The notes beneath the pieces were generated by a model. That model did no database searches, was not told the DNA's origin, and saw nothing but the letters and a program-made list of their open reading frames with translations. Source: Cyanobacteria bacterium OH_CBrB_359 (lineage in GTDB: Bacteria; Cyanobacteriota; Vampirovibrionia; Gastranaerophilales; Gastranaerophilaceae). From it: a stretch of DNA of 64,000 nt. Position 1 is the first letter of the stretch, and every line of letters starts with the position of its first letter. The position numbers and the translations under genes were made by a program. Of this stretch, positions 1-8,984 are shown piece by piece. Location of the stretch: contig JAEZET010000004.1 of the NCBI GenBank assembly GCA_023433065.1, positions 806,001 through 870,000 of the forward strand, read 5' to 3'.

Positions 1-2
1 TG

Positions 3-62
3 GATGGAATGCTTGAACTGGGAATAAATGGCTGTAATCACAGCAACTGCGGTAATGATTAA
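3..62 (+). CDS. C-terminal end of an unidentified protein (partial)
   Basis: An open frame runs in from the left edge and stops with TAA at 60-62. The visible 19 residues end in GCNHSNCGND, a short Cys/His tail that could bind metal. A terminator-like hairpin follows 37 bases later, which supports a real gene end. Too little is visible to name the protein. Confidence 0.4.
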   Translation, partial: DGMLELGINGCNHSNCGND

Positions 63-98
63 TCATTATGTTCTATTAGTGAAATGTAATTATTAAAT

Positions 99-126
99 AA
101 AAAGGCATTGTTGTAAGTGTCTTTTT
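99..126 (+). terminator. Intrinsic terminator after the partial first gene
   Basis: AAAAAGGCA (99-107) pairs with TGTCTTTTT (118-126) with one G-U pair and a 10-base loop. The T-run lies in the 3' arm and the bases just after it. It sits 37 bases after the stop of the truncated gene. Confidence 0.55.
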
Positions 127-287
127 ATTTTAATCTATAGTGAATTTGAAATGTATCTATAACGTAAAATATTGTGTAAAGAAGTAATTTTGTTAAAATG
201 ATATTATATAGCATTCGTATGAAAATATTTGAAGTATCCTCACTCGTTGATATAGTCTTTTAAATAAATTAGAGAAAGGAAAATACC

Positions 288-605
288 ATGGAAAACAACT
301 TCGCTAAAAAAATTATTAACTTGAAAGAAAATATTGATTATCAAGATAACTCGATTGTCAGTAAAACTATAACTACAAACGGCAATAGTTCCCTAACTCT
401 TTTTGCTTTTGATAAAGGGCAATCTATTGCATCACATTCGGCTCCTGTTGATGCTGTTGTACAAGCAGTTGAAGGCGAAGTTGAAATTACTATATCCAAT
501 GAGAAATTTTATCTTAAAGAAGGTGATATTATTTTAATGCCAAAGGGTGAACCCCATGGGCTTGAAGCAAAAACAAAGTTTAAAATGGCTCTTTTTAAGG
601 TATAA
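288..605 (+). CDS. Small single-domain cupin protein
   Basis: A 105-residue protein that fits one conserved beta-barrel cupin (Cupin_2 type). The second half carries the usual pattern: a conserved Gly/Glu turn (EGEVEI), then LKEGDIILMPKGEPHG, where the late His is a typical metal ligand. The early HxH-type motif is reduced to SHSAPVDA, so metal binding may be weak. Start ATG at 288 follows AGAGAAAGG. It stands alone, with a terminator behind it and a convergent His/Cys-rich gene. Such proteins bind small ligands or sense metals or redox state; the substrate cannot be told from sequence. Confidence 0.75.
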   Translation: MENNFAKKIINLKENIDYQDNSIVSKTITTNGNSSLTLFAFDKGQSIASHSAPVDAVVQAVEGEVEITISNEKFYLKEGDIILMPKGEPHGLEAKTKFKMALFKV

Positions 606-682
606 CTCTGATAATTATTCCAATCAATACCATATTTTGAGAGTCGAACTTAATTAATTTATTTGCTTCTTAATCTTCTAAT

Positions 683-709
683 AAAAGGCTTACTAAGAGT
701 AAGCCTTTT
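683..709. terminator. Bidirectional terminator hairpin between convergent genes
   Basis: AAAAGGCTTACT (683-694) and AGTAAGCCTTTT (698-709) form a perfect 12-bp stem with a 3-base loop. It lies between the stops of the cupin gene and the His/Cys-rich gene and can serve both strands. Confidence 0.7.
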
Positions 710-722
710 ATTGAATAATCCG

Positions 723-1052
723 TTATTCACTGCAGGAAGAAAATAACTTTTTAATGTCATCTTTAAATTCACCCACTTTGACTTTTGCTGCTATTTTATG
801 TTTCCATTTTGCGCCATTTGCTTCCGCAATAATCTCTGCTAGTTTATTTAAGTGGTCTTCCTTTTTAGCTAGTATTTTTTCTTTTATTTTGTCTTTTAGG
901 GCTTCGGCCCAAGCTTTGTCAGCTATATCTAAGAATTTTTCCATACATTCGCATTCTCCCGAATGGTGATCTTGTTCATGATCACAGCCACATCCGCAAT
1001 GACAATACCCATGTTTTTCATGGCAATGATCTTTATAACAGTGTTCAGACAT
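723..1052 (-). CDS. His/Cys-rich small protein, probable metal binder
   Basis: Not recognised as a named family. The first ~38 residues are packed with His and Cys (for example HGYCHCGCGCDHEQDHH), a likely binding site for zinc, nickel, copper or iron. The remaining ~70 residues are charged and helical with many Lys and Glu, ending SSCSE. The start at 1052 is preferred over an in-frame ATG at 1058 because AAAGG then sits about 7 bases upstream. Its neighbours (an Ehr complex and arsenic/thiol operons) fit metal handling. A metal chaperone, store or sensor are all possible. Confidence 0.6.
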   Translation of the reverse strand: MSEHCYKDHCHEKHGYCHCGCGCDHEQDHHSGECECMEKFLDIADKAWAEALKDKIKEKILAKKEDHLNKLAEIIAEANGAKWKHKIAAKVKVGEFKDDIKKLFSSCSE

Positions 1053-1317
1053 ATTCATTTCCTTTCTTTCAAGTTTACTAAAATAAATTAATACTAAAAA
1101 TCTGTATTATTCATTAAGTTACAACAAAAAGAATCTAATTAATCGCCAAGTTATCTAATCTTTTTAAAGACTTTTTATCGCTTTATTATCAGATTGTCTA
1201 ATATAATTAAAAATTTTAAATTATAATTTATAGCTTCAAAAAAGAATAAAAAATTCTCAATCTTCTTGCATTTGAATATTTAAGAGAGATAATTTTCTTA
1301 AAAGAAGCCGATTAATA

Positions 1318-3261
1318 ATGTTATTTTTATTTATTTCAATAATTTTATTTATTTTTTCAGGTTTAGCCCAAATAATATTTAAAGAAAAACAAAAGACTAT
1401 TATTTTTAATTTTTTTTTAGTAATGGCAACTATTTTGGGGCTAATACCGACAACTATTAGCTTATTTCAAAATGAATCTTTATTTAAAATAATAAATTTC
1501 AAAGGGCTAATAGGTAATGTTCGATTTGTACTTGATCCATTAGCCGGCTTTTTTGTTTTTGTAATTCTAATCGTAACGTTATTAATTGTTGTTTATTCGG
1601 AGAAATATCTTGAGTCGCATAAAAAAGACTTATCTTCTCACTATTTTTTCTTGGGAATTTTTATTTCTTCAATGATTTTAATTATGATTATTCAAAACAT
1701 TTTATTTTTCTTAATTTTTTGGGAGATTATGAGTCTGTCTTCTTTCTTCCTTCTATTATTTGAAAGCGATAAAAAAGAAGTTAGGCAAATTGCAATCAAT
1801 TATTTGATTACAATGCAAATTGGAGTTTTATTTTTACTTGCAGGTTTTATTTTGCTTAATTTAAAGACTGGAAGTTTTGATTTTGCTGTTTTTCAAGGGC
1901 ATGTTTCAAATATAATTTTCATATTATTATTGATTGGTTTTGGGATTAAAGCAGGGTTTGTTCCTTTTCATACTTGGTTGCCCAAAGCCCATCCTGTTGC
2001 ACCTTCTCACATTTCTGCGATAATGAGCGGAGTAATGATTAAGACAGGGATTTATGGGATTTTAAGGATTCTGACGTTTATTGAAATTCCATCTTTATTA
2101 ATTTCTTATTTAGTTTTATTGATAGGCGTAGTATCAGCGTTTTTTGGAATATTGTATGCGGTAGCACAACGAGATTACAAAAAAATGCTTGCTTATTCGT
2201 CTATAGAAAATATTGGATTAATAACAATTTCTCTCGGTGTTGCGATGCTGGGATTAAGCTATCAAAATCAACTCATGGCCGGTTTCGGATTTTTAGGTGC
2301 ATTTGCTCATATTTTGAATCATTCAATTTTTAAGCCATTATTATTTTTAGTTGCAGGTTCAATTGATTTAAAAACTCATACAAAAGATTCTGAACTTTTA
2401 GGCGGGTTGATTAAATCTATGCCATGGTCAGCAAGTTTATTTTTAATTGGCTCTCTTGCAATCAGTGCATTACCGCCATTTAATGGTTTTATTAGCGAAT
2501 TATTTATTTATTTGGCAATGTTGAACGGTTTATCGAACGGTAATCATTTTCTATTTCCGATTTTAGTAGTAGTTATAGGTTTTTTTGCATTTGTCGGCGC
2601 AATGGTTTTAATAGCATTTGTGAATATGTTCAGTTCAATATTTTTAGGGCTGCCGAGAAGTGAAAAAGCTTTGAATGTTAAAGATGATAGCCCAAAATCC
2701 ATGCTTATTCCAATTTCTATTTTAGCTGCGATTTCCTTATTAATCGGAATATTCCCTCAATATTTTTTGCAAATAGTGATTAACCCTTGTAATATATTTT
2801 TGAAATCTGCTTTAACCTATCCAATTCAAATATTATCGAATGTCTCAATATTCAATATAGCTTTGCTGATAGTTACGAGTTTTGTTTTAGTATTAAGAAA
2901 AATTTTATTACAAAATAAGCCTGTAATTATACATAAAACCTGGGGATGTGGATATGATAAATTAAATTCCAAAATGCAATATTCAAATTATTCTTTCTCC
3001 AGGCCATTTTTAGGATTTTTAACCCCATTTTTTATTCGTGAACTTGACTTTAAAACCATTAAAGAATTGTTTCCCAGGAAAACAAGTTTTAAATCCAAAA
3101 TTGTTGATATATTTGAATTTTATTTGATTAAACCAATTATTGAGTTAGACAAATCAATTATAAAAAAATTCTATTGGATACAAGGTGGGAATGTCCAGAA
3201 ATACTTATTGTACGGTCTTATTTCCTTGCTATTTGCTATAGTATGGGTGGTGTCCAGATGA
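1318..3261 (+). CDS. hyfB: Hydrogenase-4 component B-like proton-pumping membrane subunit (Ehr complex)
   Basis: A 647-residue, about 14-helix member of the antiporter-like family (NuoL/M/N, MrpA/D, HyfB). The conserved core GIKAGFVPFHTWLPKAHP carries the Lys/His proton path, followed by the AQRDYKKMLAYSSIENIG motif typical of the family. The C-terminal WGCGY segment plus a YSFSRPF stretch matches HyfB/HycC rather than NuoL. It is the first gene of a six-gene operon and shares ATGA with the next gene. Inferred role: ion translocation across the cytoplasmic membrane, coupled to the peripheral subunits encoded downstream. Confidence 0.88.
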   Translation: MLFLFISIILFIFSGLAQIIFKEKQKTIIFNFFLVMATILGLIPTTISLFQNESLFKIINFKGLIGNVRFVLDPLAGFFVFVILIVTLLIVVYSEKYLESHKKDLSSHYFFLGIFISSMILIMIIQNILFFLIFWEIMSLSSFFLLLFESDKKEVRQIAINYLITMQIGVLFLLAGFILLNLKTGSFDFAVFQGHVSNIIFILLLIGFGIKAGFVPFHTWLPKAHPVAPSHISAIMSGVMIKTGIYGILRILTFIEIPSLLISYLVLLIGVVSAFFGILYAVAQRDYKKMLAYSSIENIGLITISLGVAMLGLSYQNQLMAGFGFLGAFAHILNHSIFKPLLFLVAGSIDLKTHTKDSELLGGLIKSMPWSASLFLIGSLAISALPPFNGFISELFIYLAMLNGLSNGNHFLFPILVVVIGFFAFVGAMVLIAFVNMFSSIFLGLPRSEKALNVKDDSPKSMLIPISILAAISLLIGIFPQYFLQIVINPCNIFLKSALTYPIQILSNVSIFNIALLIVTSFVLVLRKILLQNKPVIIHKTWGCGYDKLNSKMQYSNYSFSRPFLGFLTPFFIRELDFKTIKELFPRKTSFKSKIVDIFEFYLIKPIIELDKSIIKKFYWIQGGNVQKYLLYGLISLLFAIVWVVSR

Positions 3262-4133
3262 TTAAGTTCTTCATTTTACTTACTTTGCCGTTTCTGTTTA
3301 TAGGTTTGATTAACAAAACCAAAGCTTTGATTTCAGGACGAAAAGGAGCTTCTATATTTCAGCCGTATTTTGATTTCTTTAAATTAATGAAAAAAGGTAT
3401 TGTTATTAGTAAAACAACTTCTTTTATCTTTCAAATCGCCCCATCTGTAAATTTGACTTGTATGATTTTGGCAGGACTATTACTTTGCGTATTTCATTTT
3501 GAAGGTGATTTTATCCTTTTTGCTTATGTTCTGGCACTTGGAAAATTCTTTACTGTCATTGCATCAATGGATACAGGCTCAAGTTTTGAAGGTATGGGAG
3601 CAAGTAGAGAAGTTAGTTATACTTCTCTTGTAGAACCTGCTTTTTTTATAATAATCTCTTCGATTTGTGCAGTAAGCAAAATTTACTCCTTTGATAGTTT
3701 ATCTAAACTTTTTTCTTTGAATCATAAATTGTTGATTTTAGTTGCTATTTTGTCCATAACGGCGTTATTCTTAATGGTTTTAATAGAAGGTTCCAGGACC
3801 CCTGTTGATGACCCTACAACTCATTTGGAATTAACAATGATACATGAGGCAATGGTCTTGGATAATTCAGGTGTGGATTTAGGTTTTATATTTTATGCAA
3901 ATGCTTTAAAAATGATGTTGTTTATCACATTAATATCCATTCTTGTTATGCCTGATTCAATTTTAGGGTATATTTCAGAAATATTTGTTGTTGCAGTTTT
4001 AATCGGGATGATTGAATCAATAACCGCAAGATTGAGACTCACCCATATTATTGAATATACTTTTGTATTGATTATAATAGCCTTGTCTGTTATGGCACTG
4101 ATTGCCTTGATAATTTATGGAGGTTTGGTTTGA
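3258..4133 (+). CDS. hyfC: Hydrogenase-4 component C-like membrane anchor (NuoH/HycD family)
   Basis: A protein of 291 residues. Start ATG at 3258 overlaps the upstream TGA, which makes the longer upstream reading unlikely. The cytoplasmic signature GRKGASIFQPYFDFFKLMKKG and the Glu-rich loop LIEGSRTPVDDPTTHLELTMIHE mark the NuoH/HycD/HyfC family that holds the peripheral arm on the membrane. About eight hydrophobic helices are visible. It overlaps the next gene by 4 bases, as expected for translational coupling in a complex. Confidence 0.88.
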   Translation: MIKFFILLTLPFLFIGLINKTKALISGRKGASIFQPYFDFFKLMKKGIVISKTTSFIFQIAPSVNLTCMILAGLLLCVFHFEGDFILFAYVLALGKFFTVIASMDTGSSFEGMGASREVSYTSLVEPAFFIIISSICAVSKIYSFDSLSKLFSLNHKLLILVAILSITALFLMVLIEGSRTPVDDPTTHLELTMIHEAMVLDNSGVDLGFIFYANALKMMLFITLISILVMPDSILGYISEIFVVAVLIGMIESITARLRLTHIIEYTFVLIIIALSVMALIALIIYGGLV

Positions 4134-4780
4134 TTACGTTATTTGTTTTGTTATTTGGATTTTCGATTCTCTATATGGCAACTATAAGCCGTATTCTTGG
4201 ACAAATCAATATGCTTAGAGTCCAAGGTATTATACTTTGTTGTATTACTTTGATTTATAACAAAGAGCAATCGATATTAATGCTTTTATTTCTACTATTG
4301 GAAACATTTATGGTAAAAACAGTTTTAGTTCCATCATTTTTAAAACATGTCGCAGTTAAAAATAATATAAAAAGAGATTCTGATCCTAGGTTTCCGCATT
4401 TTTATTCGCTTGCCATTTCCAGCTTCATTTTATTAGGCGGTTTAATGTTTTCAAATATTCATAGCGAATATTTGGAGAGTGTATCAACTTTGTATTTTGG
4501 GATAGCAATTTCGACTATTATAATAAGCTTTTTCTTTATTACTACCAAGAAAAAATTAATAACTCATGTTATTGGGTTTGCAATGCTAGAAAATTGTATT
4601 TTTCTACTTTCGTTTTCGGTTGCAAAAGAAATGCCTATGATTGTGAGTCTTGGCGTACTTCTTGACGTGTTTATCGCTATTTTTGCTCTTGGGCTTTTGG
4701 TAGGTCAGTTTGAACATATCCACCACAACCCTGAGGTCGAACAATTATGTAGTCTAAAGGATTGTATCTGCGATGAATAA
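4130..4780 (+). CDS. hyfE: Hydrogenase-4 component E-like membrane subunit
   Basis: A protein of 216 residues with about seven membrane segments, in the HyfE place between HyfC and HyfF. The start is TTG at 4130, with GGAGGT ending 6 bases before it and a 4-base overlap with the upstream stop. HyfE proteins are NuoK-like; here FAMLENCIFLLSFS keeps the membrane Glu that is typical of NuoK. The C-terminus holds Cys residues (CSLKDCICDE) outside the membrane core. Role inferred from family and place: part of the ion-translocating arm. Confidence 0.82.
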   Translation: MITLFVLLFGFSILYMATISRILGQINMLRVQGIILCCITLIYNKEQSILMLLFLLLETFMVKTVLVPSFLKHVAVKNNIKRDSDPRFPHFYSLAISSFILLGGLMFSNIHSEYLESVSTLYFGIAISTIIISFFFITTKKKLITHVIGFAMLENCIFLLSFSVAKEMPMIVSLGVLLDVFIAIFALGLLVGQFEHIHHNPEVEQLCSLKDCICDE

Positions 4781-5999
4781 TTATTTTGTTTTTGATAGTT
4801 TAAATACAATATTTTTTACAGTTCTGATTTTTGTAACTATTGGGGTTGTAATTTATCAAGGAAAAAAAAGCTTTAAATATAACCTTGTATTTTTCTTGTT
4901 TTTTGTTTCTATGATAGGAGCGATTTTAAGCAATCATCTAGGATTAACCTGGGTATTTGTCGAAGCTACAACCTTGACTAGTGCTTATTTGATTTTGCAA
5001 AATAAAACAGAATATTCCCTTGAAGCAACTTGGAAATACCTCTTTCTTTGTTCTATAGGAATTTCACTCGCTTTTGTGGGTATAATATTACTTTTAATTG
5101 GTTCAAACAACGTAAATTCACTTTTTTATAATAATTTGTATGCCAACGCAACTGTTATTGAACCTTTTTGGCTAAAATTATCTTATGTATTTATTTTAAT
5201 TGGATTTGGAACAAAAGTCGGACTGGCACCAGTTCATTTTTGGTTGCCTGATGCTCACGCTGAAGCGCCTTCACCTGTTTCTGCGATGTTGTCTGCAACA
5301 CTTCTAAACTCGGCACTTATAGTAATTTTAAGATATACAAGACTAATGGATTTGGCAGGGCTAAATAATTACGCAAGGGCTTTGCTGTTGACGATGGGTA
5401 TATTTTCGGTTTTTATAACGGCTGTTTATGTGTTCAAGATAGCCAATTACAAACGGATGCTGGCTTATTCTTCTATTGAAAATATGGGAATAATTTCAAT
5501 AGGGATTGCATCAGGAGGTGTGGGAATTTTTGCTGCGATTTTACATCTAATTGCTCATTCTTTTATAAAATCATCATTTTTTATGACTGCGGGAAATATT
5601 TTGCACATTTTTAAAACAAAGGAAGTTATTTGTGTACAAGGACTTATTGAAACTGAGCCAAAAACAGGTTGGCTTTGGGTCTTCTCCGGGTTATTCATTT
5701 TAGGTGTTCCTCCGTCTCCAATGTTTTTTACCAAATTTTTAATAATAAAACAATTGTTTGCCGATAAGCATTATATTATAGCCGGTTTATTTTTATTTTT
5801 AATTACAGTTGTGGCTTATGGTATTATCAGAGCTGTCGTAAAAATGGCTTTTTCATCAAAGACATTGCAAAATTCGGTTAAGTTGCCGCTTAGGAATTAC
5901 TTGCCCCAAATTGCTTTACTTTTTATCACGCTGGTCTTGGGTTTTTATATTCCCACTTGGCTTTACCAACTTATTGAGGAGGCAATAAAGTGTATTTAG
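4773..5999 (+). CDS. hyfF: Hydrogenase-4 component F-like antiporter subunit
   Basis: A protein of 408 residues, shorter than HyfB and NuoL (about 500-650) but with the full antiporter core. The motif GFGTKVGLAPVHFWLPDAHAE and the following YKRMLAYSSIENMGI carry the conserved Lys and His residues. About twelve helices are visible, and no long C-terminal lateral helix. ATG at 4773 overlaps the end of hyfE by 8 bases. With HyfB it gives two antiporter-type subunits in this complex. Confidence 0.86.
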   Translation: MNNYFVFDSLNTIFFTVLIFVTIGVVIYQGKKSFKYNLVFFLFFVSMIGAILSNHLGLTWVFVEATTLTSAYLILQNKTEYSLEATWKYLFLCSIGISLAFVGIILLLIGSNNVNSLFYNNLYANATVIEPFWLKLSYVFILIGFGTKVGLAPVHFWLPDAHAEAPSPVSAMLSATLLNSALIVILRYTRLMDLAGLNNYARALLLTMGIFSVFITAVYVFKIANYKRMLAYSSIENMGIISIGIASGGVGIFAAILHLIAHSFIKSSFFMTAGNILHIFKTKEVICVQGLIETEPKTGWLWVFSGLFILGVPPSPMFFTKFLIIKQLFADKHYIIAGLFLFLITVVAYGIIRAVVKMAFSSKTLQNSVKLPLRNYLPQIALLFITLVLGFYIPTWLYQLIEEAIKCI

Positions 6000-7405
6000 A
6001 AATCAAAAATAACCAAAAAGTTGATATTTCTGACATTCCTATTGATTCTTTTGAAAATTTGAAAAATGAATTGTCATTAAAAAAAATGAGAGTTGTGCAG
6101 TTTTTTGTAACCCAAAAAGACAGAAAATATAAACTTTATTGTGTTCTTTCTGATGATTTCAACGGTAAACTTTTTGTAGTTTCAAGTTATTTGGAAAATA
6201 GTTTTGAATCAATCACTATGAGTAATCCTGCACTTCATTTATTTGAAAGAGAAATTTATGAAAATTTTGGGATTAAGCCAATAGGGCATCCTTGGCTGAA
6301 ACCGGTTAGAAATACTGACAACTATGAATTTTTAAAATCAGACGATATGCAAACCCATGAAGTTGCAGTTGGACCTGTGCATGCAGGAATAATTGAACCT
6401 GGCCATTTTAGATTTTTATGCAATTCAGAGAGAATTAATCATCTCGAAATTCAATTGGGCTACCAGCATAGAGGCGTTGAAATAATGTTGAAAAATTCGC
6501 CTTCAATTCAATTAGCTGAATCAATCTGTGGAGATAGTACAATTGCTTATGCTATGACTTTTGCTCATTCAATAGAAAGTTTATCAAATATAAAAGTAGA
6601 TGAAAAATCTGAAATTATAAGAAAAATTGCTCTTGAATTAGAACGAATTGCAATTCACCTTGGCGATTTGGGGGCAATAGCCGAAGACATAGCCTACAAA
6701 ATTGGTTCTGCTGTCTTCGGGGTTACCAGAACTTTAGTTATTAATACTATTCTTGAGATTTGCGGTAATAGATTTGGCAAGGGGCTTATTAAAGTTGGCG
6801 GAGTAAATTTTGATATAGATAAAAGAATGAAAGAAAAAATATCGTTAATGCTTGATGCAGTTCAAAAAAGAGCCGATAAAATGATGAATACTATGAATAA
6901 CAACGCTTCAGTACTCTCCAGACTTGAAAGAACGGGCATCATAAGTTCAAAGCATACAAAAGAAATTGGAATGGTTGGAATGGCAGCGAGAGCTTCTCAG
7001 GTTAAAATTGATGCAAGAAAAATAGATGACGAAAGTTTTGAAATACTTACAACTGAAGGTGGCGATGTCCATTCAAGATTCTATATAAGATACATCGAAA
7101 TCAAACAATCTATACAAATAGTTGAAGCATTATTAATAAAATTAGATGGTGAAATCAATAAAAATAGACCTTCTATAAATTTAATTCCTAATTCTTTTGT
7201 GACATCTATAACAGAAGCTTGGAGAGGTGAATTGGCCCATACAGTAATTACTGACGAAGAAGGGAATATTGAAACTTACAAAATTAAAGACCCGTCATTC
7301 AACAATTGGCTGGGTCTTGCTATCGCAAACAGAAACGGACAAATTTCCAATTTCCCTGTCTGTAATAAAAGTTTTGACCTCTCTTACTGCGGGTTTGACC
7401 TGTAA
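5990..7405 (+). CDS. hyfG: Hydrogenase-large-subunit homologue without NiFe ligands (Ehr type)
   Basis: A protein of 471 residues. About residues 1-115 are NuoC-like (ending LFEREIYENFGIKPIGHP), fused to a NuoD/hydrogenase large-subunit domain. The start is GTG at 5990 with AGGAGG 7 bases upstream. In NiFe enzymes four Cys hold the metal, in CxxC near the start and DPCxxC near the end. Here the first is C180-G-D-S183 and the second is D463-L-S-Y-C-G468, so the ligand sets are broken at both sites. Family knowledge places such proteins in energy-converting-hydrogenase-related complexes, which cannot bind NiFe in the usual way. The missing Cys is seen; the lack of hydrogenase activity is inferred. 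Confidence 0.86.
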   Translation: MYLEIKNNQKVDISDIPIDSFENLKNELSLKKMRVVQFFVTQKDRKYKLYCVLSDDFNGKLFVVSSYLENSFESITMSNPALHLFEREIYENFGIKPIGHPWLKPVRNTDNYEFLKSDDMQTHEVAVGPVHAGIIEPGHFRFLCNSERINHLEIQLGYQHRGVEIMLKNSPSIQLAESICGDSTIAYAMTFAHSIESLSNIKVDEKSEIIRKIALELERIAIHLGDLGAIAEDIAYKIGSAVFGVTRTLVINTILEICGNRFGKGLIKVGGVNFDIDKRMKEKISLMLDAVQKRADKMMNTMNNNASVLSRLERTGIISSKHTKEIGMVGMAARASQVKIDARKIDDESFEILTTEGGDVHSRFYIRYIEIKQSIQIVEALLIKLDGEINKNRPSINLIPNSFVTSITEAWRGELAHTVITDEEGNIETYKIKDPSFNNWLGLAIANRNGQISNFPVCNKSFDLSYCGFDL

Positions 7406-7428
7406 AATAAATTACAAAAGGATAAACT

Positions 7429-8160
7429 ATGTTTGAAACAATAAAATGTATAGAATTACAAAAAAATCAAGTTATAAAGGATATTAAAACAGCGACTGTT
7501 AAAGATAAATTCAGAGGATTGCCTAAGGTTAATGCTGAAAATTGCACTAATTGTAATGAATGCAAAAAGATTTGTCCAACAAATGCAATAAACGAAGATT
7601 TATCAATAGATTTGGGTAAATGTGTCTTCTGCGGAGAGTGTGAAAGGATTTGCAGTTCACATGTTATTAAATTCAGTAACTTTCATAAAATAGGTTCAAC
7701 TTTGCGCGATAATTTGATTACAACAGGAGAACCGAATCCTATAAAATCAAATGAATTAATTAAAAAGACGTTCGGACATTCCTTAAAACTCAGGCAGGTT
7801 TCAGCAGGTGGTTGCAACTCCTGTGAAATGGAACTAGGTGCTTCATCCAACGCAAATTTTGATATAGGAAGGTTTGGGATTGAATTTGTAGCTTCGCCAA
7901 GACATGCCGATGGAATTGTAATTACTGGTCCGATTACAAAAAACATGGCGAAAGCACTTGAAGATACTTATCAGGCTGTTCCTGAACCCAAAGTCGTAAT
8001 ATTGGTTGGGGCTTGTGCTATAAGCGGCGGAATATTTCAAAATTCAAAAGAATTAAATCGCGATTTTTTGCAAAATCATAAAGTGGATTTATACATTCCC
8101 GGTTGCCCTGCCCATCCACTTACAATAATCAACGCAATTTTAGATTTATTAGGACAATGA
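7429..8160 (+). CDS. hyfI: Ferredoxin fused to hydrogenase small-subunit/NuoB-like protein
   Basis: A protein of 243 residues. Residues 39-49 (C39, C42, C45, C49) and 65-75 (C65, C68, C71, C75) are two 4Fe-4S ferredoxin motifs (HyfH/NuoI-like). The rest is a NuoB/HycG small subunit: C129NSC132EMELGAS, VGAC196AISGG and PGC226PAHP keep the four ligands of the N2-type cluster. The fusion links electron entry and the terminal cluster in one chain. It ends the operon, 23 bases after hyfG. No hydrogenase maturation genes are in view, which agrees with the ligand-free large subunit. Confidence 0.87.
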   Translation: MFETIKCIELQKNQVIKDIKTATVKDKFRGLPKVNAENCTNCNECKKICPTNAINEDLSIDLGKCVFCGECERICSSHVIKFSNFHKIGSTLRDNLITTGEPNPIKSNELIKKTFGHSLKLRQVSAGGCNSCEMELGASSNANFDIGRFGIEFVASPRHADGIVITGPITKNMAKALEDTYQAVPEPKVVILVGACAISGGIFQNSKELNRDFLQNHKVDLYIPGCPAHPLTIINAILDLLGQ

Positions 8161-8235
8161 TATTATTAAATTTTTTACCTGTATTAAATGAACGATTCGC
8201 CTGTTAAAAGACAATTTAGAATAAAATAAGATTTT

Positions 8236-8577
8236 CTAGTCTTTGCTTTGTGTCTTTTTGGTACAAGTACATAAATTTGTAGTTTTGTTTTCTGAGTTTT
8301 CTTCCAATATTTTATTCATACAAGTAAAAAATTCACCCATACAACAAATTTTTAAACTATAATAAACGTTCATTCCGTCTTTTCTGTCTTTTACAATTCC
8401 GTTTGATTTCAAAACAGCAAGGCATTTTGAAACATTTGACTGTTCTTCGCCAGTCATCTCTATTAGTTCTGATACGTTTTTTTCACCTTTTGCAAGCAAG
8501 TCAACAATCATTAATCTTGTCGAATTTGCAAGTGCTTTAATTATTTTTGTTTTAATCTGGTATAATTCTTTGTTCAA
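8236..8577 (-). CDS. arsR: ArsR/SmtB-family metal(loid)-responsive repressor
   Basis: A 113-residue winged-helix protein. The recognition region LAKGEKNVSELIEMTGEEQSNVSKCLAVLKSNGIV is followed by a beta-wing (KDGMNVYYSL), the ArsR pattern. Cys residues sit in the DNA-binding helix (SKC), after the wing (KICCMGEFFTC) and in a C-terminal LCTCTKK tail, all possible arsenite or metal ligands. It is divergent from the arsE-like operon, and an inverted repeat at 8656-8681 is a good operator. It is convergent with the Ehr operon. Confidence 0.88.
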   Translation of the reverse strand: MNKELYQIKTKIIKALANSTRLMIVDLLAKGEKNVSELIEMTGEEQSNVSKCLAVLKSNGIVKDRKDGMNVYYSLKICCMGEFFTCMNKILEENSENKTTNLCTCTKKTQSKD

Positions 8578-8655
8578 AATCCACGCCCCGTATACATATG
8601 TGAATTATACACGAAAATATTATTTTAGTTAATATTCGATAAGATTATCTATTTG

Positions 8656-8681
8656 ACTATATGAAAAAATTGTCATATAGT
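8656..8681. promoter_or_regulatory. Probable ArsR operator (inverted repeat)
   Basis: ACTATATGA (8656-8664) and TCATATAGT (8673-8681) are perfect 9-bp arms with an 8-base spacer. The site lies between divergent arsR (start 8577) and the arsE-like gene (start 8754). Size and AT-rich arms fit ArsR/SmtB operators, so it probably serves both autoregulation and control of the arsenic operon. Confidence 0.65.
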
Positions 8682-8753
8682 GTTATTATTTTTTGATGAA
8701 GAAATCGTAATAAATTTATTAATTTAGAAAAAACTCTAAGAGGATGAACGATA

Positions 8754-8984
8754 ATGAAAAAAATTCAAATATTAGGCACAGGTTGTCCTACCTGTGAAGA
8801 GGTTACCCAAAGGACGATTCAAGCTGCAAATGAATTGGGTATTGAATATGAATTGGAGAAAATAAAAGATATCACAGAAATTATTAAAATAGGAGTGATT
8901 AAGACACCTGGAATTGCGGTTGACGGTGTTGTTAAAATTTCAGGCAAACTACCCAGCGTTGAAGAAATTAAAGAGGTTTTATGA
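8754..8984 (+). CDS. arsE: Small thioredoxin-fold protein (ArsE-like)
   Basis: A 76-residue thioredoxin-like protein with an active-site GTGC11PTC14EE near the start and the cis-Pro region KTPGIAVDG, as in the 'redox-active disulfide protein 2' family. It opens the operon divergent from arsR, has AGAGGATG upstream of ATG, and overlaps the next gene by 4 bases (ATGA). With the two following genes it matches the arsE-arsF-arsG set linked to resistance to trivalent aromatic arsenicals. The gene name rests on family and context. Confidence 0.72.
   Translation: MKKIQILGTGCPTCEEVTQRTIQAANELGIEYELEKIKDITEIIKIGVIKTPGIAVDGVVKISGKLPSVEEIKEVL

Noticed and set aside
5990..8160. Calling the complex an active group 4 NiFe hydrogenase
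   Set aside because: Both Cys pairs that hold NiFe are broken in the large subunit and no maturation genes are in view.
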